Assembly: GCA_036245805.1 (NCBI GenBank)
Contig: BTRK01000004.1
Location: 17,670,001 to 17,734,000, forward strand
Reading direction: 5' to 3'
Origin: Pristionchus mayeri
Taxonomy: Eukaryota > Nematoda > Chromadorea > Rhabditida > Neodiplogasteridae
DNA: 64,000 bases
Shown piece after piece: positions 56,478-64,000 of this stretch. Position numbers and translations under genes: made by a program. The notes beneath the pieces are model-generated. The model saw nothing but the letters and a program-made list of their open reading frames with translations. It was not told the origin of the DNA and made no database searches. Numbering within the stretch: the stretch's first letter is position 1; the number at the start of each line of letters is the position of its first letter.

Positions 56478-59400
56478 TCTTGACCAGTCAGTTTCGACAA
56501 CATTTTCCGCTATTGTTGGGTTGATAATCGAAAGATATGGCAAATGGGCGCGCGCTCTCCTCGTTTCCCACGCTCTCTCACTCTGCCTGTCCGGTGAGAG
56601 AACGCGCGAAATGAGAAGAACGCGTGCCATCTTGGCAACAGTAATACTCGCTCATGTGTGCAATCAGAGACAAACTTGCAATATCAATTTATCCATTTGT
56701 TTACATCACTTTGCAGTGATCTGCTCGCTCAAAATTCCCATTACTAACATGACGAACAACATTGCTGACTTCACTCCGCCCGATGCCCCCTCGTTCACGG
56801 AATGGAGGGTAAGGTGTCTTTAAAGAACTCTTCCGACCCTATCAATATCACTCACTCCCTCGCTATGTCTTACCGATGAGATTGTGCATGACTAGGAGAA
56901 TGTCAGTGAAATGAGTTCTTGAGAGTGTCATGTTTACACTAGGGATGGCGAATGAAGAAAAAAATCGTCATTTTTCGATTTCTTAGATCGTCTGTAGCAT
57001 GCAAATCATGTGGGAAACATAGTGAAGAATTGCTTGGAATAGTTTCCCAAACCATTATGGAACATAATTTTGTATTGTGCTGATAATAATAGTGAAGTTC
57101 TTCAGATTTATTCAAAATCTCTTCATGAAGAATGCGTGTTTTTTTTGTTAATTTTTAAATTTTTCAGCGTAAAAATATACTGGGTGCATGCGACCTGTCA
57201 AATACAGTTTATACAGGAGTGGATCCATCACATGAATCCCTTCTGCGTCTAAAAGCTAGAATTTTAAATCAAATGCGCACGTAACGTCGATGTTTCTTTT
57301 TATTTTGTTCTTCATTCGCCATCCCTAGTTTACACCTCAGCAACATTGTATCGCATCATTTTTGACTAACTTGACTCCGAAAGGCACAGTTATTGCGAAA
57401 TGTAACTACTCGTCGACATCGGATCAGGAATCCATCATCGTAATGCCATGTTTAAGTTAAAATACCATTTTTCGACTAATTTGTTTCCATAGGAAACAGT
57501 CGTTGCGAAATCGGACTACTCGTAGTGATAAGATCTGGAATCCGCCTTCGGAGTACTAGAGATTTCCATCTTGGTTGGGCAATTCGCGTGGGTGCCCACG
57601 CACAACAAAATTGTGAATGAGTTCAATGAGCGCGCCCAGAAAGTGCGATTGAACCCTTTTGCAAGTTTCGCAGACGTTCACCCAATCTTTATCGTACACT
57701 GGAAACAGGCAGTGTAGTGTGGGCAATGTGAAAACATGTGTACGCCTCAGCACTGTAGACGTTATGCACTATTTATTTACGTCGGAAAACTAATTGAACT
57801 GCCCTCTTCTAACGGAATCGATGATGTCGGAAATGGAATTGGCATATCGAAATAGAATCGACAAATTTCGAGATCTGTTGTCGAGATCGTCGTCATAGAT
57901 AGGTTTTTTTCTATGTCTACCCATGCATAAAAATGTCAAGAAGAGAATAAGGAAGTTTTATCAAAAACAAACGTGCGAAGGATCCGAAACGGAGTAGTAA
58001 ATTATACAGTAGTGCAACAGTTGTCTGCCATTGGGCGCCGATCAAAATGTTATGCTAGCTCATGATTATTTTCGACGGCTCTGTGTGTCTTTTCATAACA
58101 GAGTAATCAAACAAAATACAAAAAAAATTCATATTTCAGATGTCGCGACAGTTCTTCGCAGAGGGAATTCAGCCGAACACCGTCTACGCCTTCGTCACTG
58201 CTAAGGATGGCGGCTCGATGTACACTCTGCCGAGGATGAAGGAGACCCTTCGAGTTCGTATCTTGAGAATTCCAACAATGTACACTGTTTCGAGCGGAAA
58301 ATAGTCAAAAACTGGCAAAATTACATTAAATTTGGCACAATTCCAGTTGGCAAAACAACATCGACTGCAAGATTCATAAGAAGGGGCGCAAAGACACTCT
58401 GATCGCACTCGAAATCAAATAAACAACGGAAAAAACTGCAGGTGCTGGACACTATCACGACCAAGTTCAAAATGCAAACGCCGCAAGGACCGCAATCCTT
58501 CGAGGAGTTCTGCCGGGCGTTCTGCATCATCAACGAACCGCTTCGGGCATTTGTTGTGAGCGCCGTTCCTTCCATTCAGATATTCCGTTGGGATTGAGAT
58601 TCAACATTACATAGAGCGATTAGAGCAGCATTAGATTGACTATCCGGATAAGTCTAATTAAACTAAGATTTCCTCGAGCTTCGCATAGAAGACTTCAGAT
58701 GTATCTTTCTATTTTGTTCCTTTGCAGAATGGGATGGAGATGCGTAAGTCAATTGGTGATAACTCGACCGATTTGGACCTCGGCTATCCGGATTCTAACA
58801 TCGTCGGCATGAAAGTGCACATGGACCCGTACCTCTACGGTGTCAAGGTTGGACTACTTATTTTCAGGCATAACTAACATTTGTTATTCAGATAGCAGCT
58901 AAGCGCAACGGTAAAACGGAAATCGTCAACACCTACGATGCTCCTGATCTGAACACTGAGGTGATAATGAGCAGAGTTCGAATTTTAGGACATTATTTCT
59001 TTTTTTTTCCAATATACTCTCCTGATCGGTTCAGTATCGGATGGCCACAGGCACTTGAAGTTCCAACTTTTAGCGCTATCAATAAGACAATTATGCGTAT
59101 AATAAGCAATAGACGTCTACGTTTGCCGTTTTGAAATGTAATCTCTGCGAAGACTCGTGATAAAAAAGGCCGAATTCTCAATTTTTTGAACTTGATGATG
59201 CCAAGCCTCCTTCCAGAAACAACTGAAGAACAACATCCGCGACTTCAAACTAATCACTCTCAACTTCAAGTCGGAGTTAGACCATTCAATCAGTGCGAAG
59301 AACATTTCAGATTGGGAACTATCGATTGTCAAGTATTTCCAAACGTAAGCATTTGTGTTCATAATTCAGGCCCTAATTTCGAAACAAATTTAAAAACAAT

Positions 59401-62400
59401 TCCTTTACTCTTGGAGATAAGTGCTTGATAAAAGCGCATCTACGGTTTACGAAAAAAAAGTAATAGTATCAACTCAGTGAGTTTAAATCTACGGAGGTTG
59501 GCGTGACCGTATTCGCGGAATCATTCATTACTGAAGAAGTCGTGCGCGCGGGTCTCTCCCTACTGCCATTCCTCGTCATCGGCTTCGTCATCATGGTATG
59601 TCGCTTTGCTGGAAATACGTGAAATAGTACTGACTAATAAGGTGTTGAATCAGGGACTTTGGTGCAGTTCTTAGAGCTGCAAGATTAGAAGCTGCTAAAA
59701 TGTGAAATATACACATCTTGAGGGCATTTCATAGAATTGTTCTTTGATCTCTTCAGGTCATCTTCTCCGCCATCTCCTTCACTGTCTCTGCCGTAACAGT
59801 TAACCAGATGGGCGTGAGTAAGGTTAGCCAATCGTCTCATTGAATACGACACTTTATCTTTGAACTTTGAGCTGTGGCTGGCACTCTTCGGCTGTGTGAC
59901 GCCCTTCATGGCCAGCGGTGTCGGACTGGGCGGAATGTTGTGGGCAGGCATGAGGTACTTAATTGCTAAATACGTGTACAGCCCTGGTGAACGTTCCATA
60001 CTCTGCGCACTCTATCGCAAACTATACCGATCAAATCATCAGTTGATTATCGATCGAGCGAGAAAATTAAGCAGAAATACAAAAAAAAATATTAAAAAAA
60101 CACGGTGTTTGACAGATTCGGGACGATCCTCTGCGTGTCTCCCTTCCTCACTCTCGCCATCGCTGTCGATCACGCCTTTCTCTTTGCGAATGGATGGCAG
60201 CAGATCGTCTCCAGAAGGCACGCAATCTCCTTCGCATCTGTGCTCTAAATCATCTGATCTTTGAACTTTAGCCACTATTCTTTACAGGCGCAACGAAGAC
60301 CTTAGTACGACGACGCCCAAGGAGGAGTTGATACTACGCACCAAGATGCTCCTCATCGAGACGGGACCTTCCGTGACCATCACCACTATCACAAATGTGA
60401 GTGGAACTCATCAAAAAGGCCAACCTTTTCTAGTTACCAAAATTCCATGATAGACTCCCGATACCCGTTGGCCATCATCCGACTGTAATAATCTATTCTA
60501 GTCCATCGCATTCATAATCTCAACGATGTCCGGAGCGCCTGAACTCGTGCTTTTCTCGATCGGCAACGGCATCAGCGTTATAGTAGTCTTCTTCTTCGAG
60601 GCAAGTTCTATCATTAACTCCGTATATTGCTGAACCATTAGAAATTACATACTCTAGCACTTTCTCACACTCCTCCAAACCTCCGGGAAAGATCTGAAAA
60701 TCGAGCTCCTGGCTAAAATTTTTTCTGTCCTTTCTTCTAGACTATTTTTTTAATCCTTGGATCTTTCCGGATTTTTTGACACAAAACGTCAGAACTGAGC
60801 GTTGAAGATTACTATACATTTCTCAGTCAAGTGATCAGAGAGTTTACGAAAGAAATCATTGATGTGATGCGGGGGCAAATCATTCTAATTAACTATAAAT
60901 TAGCTAATCCTAGCTATTATTCAACTACTTCTACTAGCAATATCTGTTATGATGATAATTTCCACCTAAGGCTCGTTAGCGCAAGAAACAGACTTGAAAG
61001 ACACGCGACGCATGAGTGGTGGCGCTGTCACGCGTTGCGTGCGTTCAAGGGTGCCTTGAGCCGTGCTCCTTGCAGTTCACAGTCTTCGTTGCGGTCATCG
61101 TAATAACCGCCCGACCGGAGATCGAGAACGAGTTCAAGGCCATGAGGGAATCGCCTACGGTCAGCGAGCAAAGCGTGGAGAAGGTACGACGAGCCACGAT
61201 TGATCTTTGATCTCTCATTTTGCTCAGGCACCCAATCCGCTCGATCTGAGCGCGCGTGTGGACCAGATCTGCTTCGAGAACCGCAAGCCGCGCCCCGTCA
61301 CTGTGATCCTCAAAAAGTGCTGTTCGATTTTATTAAAATTTGATAGCGGTTTAAGATTGAATGGTGGGATAATTTGGCTGGTTGCAGGATGCTAAGAGTC
61401 TACTGCAAGTTCCTCTGCAACAAGGTGTGCGTGACGATAGTGATGATCTGTCTGGCCGCGTATCTGGCGTGGTCTACGATGGAAACTATGAGGTGAAATT
61501 GCCTACTAAACTAGCAGTTTAAAGGAGGAGTAAATGCAAACGCGCGCCCGGTTGGAATATGTTTCACCTAGGCACGCACTATCTTCAAGTCGCGTGCTAT
61601 CTCGCCCCCTTCCCTGAGCTTTCCCTGATCTGGCTCCCAGCCAACCAGCTATAACTCTGTTCGGAATGGAGATATCACTGTGAAAATTTCGCAACTTCTT
61701 ATCGTTGTGGAGCTCTAGGCCGTGCATATGATAGCTTAAAAAATTGAATTTTGAGTTTACTCCTCCTTTAACACACAATTAGTGCTGGTCGTCATTGTGA
61801 TTGGAGCAATGACGACAATATGCAACGACTGTCGACAATCTACACAATTTCAATTATTTCAGAATGCGAGTATCACTCAAGCCGGAGAAACTCTTCCTGG
61901 GCGATTCTTCCTTCATTAAGGCAATCGTTCAATGTTCGAAACAATTCTGATCTATGGCCTTTGCAGTTGTTCAGCGACCGTCAAGCGTACATCCAGCCCA
62001 GCTACGATGTGCTCTGGATCCATGTCTTCAACCCGGGAAATATTTGGGAACCGAAGAGACGAGTGCTGATTGATTCCATGGTCAGAGTAGTGATCTTTGA
62101 TCTTTGCAAGAGAAAAATTTTGCAGATTCACGATTTTGAGTCGCTCAGCCACTCGGTCGGACGGTATTCGACCAAATTGTTTTTGCGAGACTTTGAGGAA
62201 TATCTAAAAGTAAATCAGAATTGTTCTCTCCAGTTTCATACTCAAATTGCAGGAAAACCCAGAAGCTCTCACCAGTATGGACTACGATTCGGACGGCGGC
62301 GCGGGGTAAGAAATTAGAATTCCGTTTCGCACATTACCAGCCATAGCTCAGTTGGTAGAGCGGAGGACTGTAGATCCTTAGGTCACTGGTTCGAATCCGG

Positions 62401-63890
62401 TTGGCTGGAATCATTTTTGCCCTGCAGGAAATCCACAACGAAGTACGAGCAGCTTCAATCATTCCTGTCGGATGCGCAGTACTCCTACTGGAAGGGATTC
62501 ATGCAGTTCGAACCGGAAGAGAAGATTGTCAACGGGTACGTCTTTTAAGCAGCTCATGCTTATGAACAAGGTCATCACTGTGGGAAAAAATTGCATAACA
62601 AATCTCTATGAATACGAACTCTGAATAGAGGTCACGATAACGTCCTCCCGAAAACTAAAATGGATTTTCTTTTAAATTTTAAGAATAATTTTGATGAAGG
62701 TAATATGAGATCTGCCTAGTAAGGGAGGGAAAGACTTCCTATCTAGAACGGAGCGGGTGGGTGTTTCGGTCTTTGGGTCGTTTACACCTGAATGTATGAT
62801 ACTAGCCAACTGCCCATCTCGCAACTCGACATTAAATAATGCAGGTCCGAGCCTGCGATCACTCGTTTCCTCTTCACAACAGCCTACAAGGGCCAGGACC
62901 AATTGGACTGGATTAATCGAGTGGCACTGCTCAAGCAGTGGAGAGACATTGCCAACAACGAAGCGGTGAGATAAGCACTGGTCAGATGGGAAGTATGACG
63001 GCATGTCGGCTTTGATATATCAACTATGACATGACGTCATAGTTCTCATCCGACTCAGTGCCTGTGAGACACTATTCTCCCTTGTTCTTGACACTCGTTC
63101 ATTTCAAATACGCTCACCCACCATTAGCTATTAATAAAAAAATCGTGATTATCAAAGTAATTAATAAGGACTAATTTTAGTATTCATCACTGAACGTCAC
63201 CGTCTACCAAGAGGACGCCAAGTTCCTGGACATCGTCGACACGATGGTTCCGCAGACGTACCAGTCCGCATTGCTCACGTTAGCCGCTTTTTCATGCTTG
63301 CGATTAGAGTGCGGAGATGAAGAGCAATTTTGAGATTTTTCGAAAACTTTGAGCGGTCGTATCGCAAAAATGAGTCGAACAACTATATGAAGAGTTGATT
63401 CTAGTGAACTACAAATCTATTTAGGATCATTTATCTTTTTTTAAACTGCCCAAAATACCTACTTTCTTCCTTGTTATGCTCAACTCTGCATGAAGAGTCT
63501 GCATTTTTCTAGACTTTTTCATAATTGTCGCTCTAATATGTAAAGAAGATATTCAAAATATACCAAATATAGTCCAAACTAAGTGTATAGGTGACATTGA
63601 TGCTATCTTCTTTAAAAACCCGCATGTTTTTCACTGCATCCATTTTTATAACCAAAAATTTGCTTCTTCGAGCTCTTCATCTCCGCACTCTACTTGCGAT
63701 CATGCAATTTTACTGCACTTTTCTGTAAAAGACTCGGGAATCACGTGCAATTTCCGACCTGACTCCGAGGAAACGACCGAATCGAATGAGTTTCAGTCTC
63801 GTCTCGATGTGCGCAGTCGCCTGGCTATTCATCAAATCACCCAACGTGCTCTTCACTGCTGCGTTCACCATTGTCTCCACTAGTTTAGGT
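56478..63890 (+). CDS. Patched-related (PTR) protein, incomplete at the right edge
   Basis: More than 20 exons, open throughout, though the start codon is not certain. In order: FSAIVGLIIERYGKW; a TM1 exon joined to ICSLKIPITNMTNN with FTPPDAPS; MSRQFFAEGIQPNTVYAFVT (58141); SFEEFCRAFCIINEPL; NIRDFKLITLNFKSELDHS; then the sterol-sensing-domain TMs LSLLPFLVIGFVIM, VIFSAISFTVSAVTV, LWLALFGCVTPFMASGVGLG, FLTLAIAVDHAFLFANGW, IETGPSVTITTITNSIAF and LVLFSIGNGISVIVVFFFE; a second extracellular domain (DVLWIHVFNPGNIWE, FMQFEPEEKIVNG); and further TMs to 63890. Patched and PTR proteins usually have a GVDD-type pair in TM4; here the second Asp is His (VDHAF). PTR proteins act in nematode cuticle and epithelial membranes. 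Three introns use GC donors. Introns hold two MITEs and a tRNA gene. Confidence 0.88.
56940..57327. mobile_element. hAT-type MITE, 388 bp
   Basis: Terminal inverted repeats TAGGGATGGCGAATGAAGAA and inverse, flanked by the perfect 8-bp direct repeat GTTTACAC (56932-56939 and 57328-57335). An 8-bp duplication and a TAGGG-type end are characteristic of the hAT superfamily. No transposase is encoded. It lies in an early intron of the PTR gene. Confidence 0.93.
57380..57550. repeat. Diverged tandem duplication in PTR intron
   Basis: Two ~85-95-bp copies share TTGCGAAAT, CTACTCGT and AATCC landmarks in the same order. Confidence 0.6.
61519..61772. mobile_element. TTAA MITE, copy 3
   Basis: Best-preserved copy: TTAAAGGAGGAGTAAA on the left and its exact inverse on the right, with the ends themselves forming TTAA. 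It lies in an intron of the PTR gene. Confidence 0.95.
62337..62409 (+). tRNA. tRNA-Tyr (GTA), no intron
   Basis: A complete 73-nt cloverleaf: acceptor CCAGCCA/TGGCTGG pairs at all seven positions, D arm GCTC/GAGC, anticodon stem GAGGA/TCCTT with loop CTGTAGA (anticodon GTA), T loop TTCGAAT, discriminator A. The A box (TAGCTCAGTTGG) and B box (GGTTCGAAT) are intact, and a T-run (62413-62417) follows. It lies in an intron of the PTR gene on the same strand. Nuclear tRNA-Tyr genes usually carry an intron one base after the anticodon; none is present here. Confidence 0.95.
62570..62840. other. PTR intron, nothing recognised
   Basis: AT-rich intron sequence with no repeat or RNA signature. Confidence 0.4.
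63280..63797. other. PTR intron, AT-rich
   Basis: Contains short inverse matches around GCGGAGATGAAGAGC (63318) and GCTCTTCATCTCCGC (63690). They suggest a degraded foldback within the intron. Confidence 0.5.
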
Positions 63891-64000
63891 AATCATTAAA
63901 GTGCCCAATTTGAGAGATACTCTCTCTCTTTATTGGCACGGGTCCAACATGGGAGAGGTGCGGTATTCGGTCTTTCTCCTCTTGGCAAGTCCCCAACAAG

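Overview
The window is nuclear DNA from a nematode, most likely a rhabditid-type worm; I cannot name the species. The evidence is the gene content: a cluster of Sra-superfamily (Sre-like) chemoreceptors, three Str-superfamily (Srh/Sri-like) chemoreceptors, and a patched-related (PTR) protein. Small exons are separated by mostly short GT-AG introns, and TTTTCAG-type acceptors sit a few bases before start codons, as expected for spliced-leader trans-splicing. There are no bacterial operons, ribosome-binding sites or CRISPR arrays.

Left third (1-17 kb) is repeat-rich. It holds a 165-bp tandem duplication, a foldback with degenerate telomere-like TTAGGC arms, and a minus-strand coiled-coil gene with a DDE-transposase-like core (1.6-4.6 kb). 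Next come a relic DEAD-box exon, a decaying minus-strand PRP38B-like splicing-factor gene with a mariner transposon in one intron, a foldback (9.1-9.9 kb), and a dead non-LTR retrotransposon (about 10.2-16.9 kb). A 2-kb foldback is nested in the 3' end of that retrotransposon.

Middle (17.9-28 kb) is a tandem array of four Sre-like receptor genes plus a relic. All four share the C-terminal pattern Y-F-x2-L-[KR]-x2-W. One copy has an in-frame TGA, and another has a foldback inside a coding exon. From 28.2 to 36.5 kb lies one large OATP/SLCO organic-anion transporter with a Kazal-like loop. Its introns carry a SINE with a perfect 18-bp target duplication and a 1.3-kb foldback whose arms contain a tRNA-like sequence.

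Right half: three Str-type receptors (37.2, 42.7 and 51.3 kb), the first two broken, surround very large foldbacks (38.4-42.2 and 45.0-46.5 kb). A second copy of the OATP tail after the first receptor indicates segmental duplication. A minus-strand short-chain dehydrogenase/reductase (47.2-50.6 kb) lies between receptors 2 and 3. From 56.5 kb to the end runs a PTR gene with a sterol-sensing domain, incomplete at the right edge, carrying a hAT-type MITE, a TTAA MITE and an intronless tRNA-Tyr in its introns.

The chemoreceptors would act at chemosensory cilia, the OATP and PTR proteins in membranes, and the SDR in soluble or microsomal metabolism. Nothing suggests that they form one pathway. 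The most striking features are the density of long inverted repeats (about ten, three with traceable nesting or target-site duplications), several GC-AG introns, the DDE-like gene, and the tRNA-derived SINEs. All exon boundaries were read by eye and should be taken as approximate.
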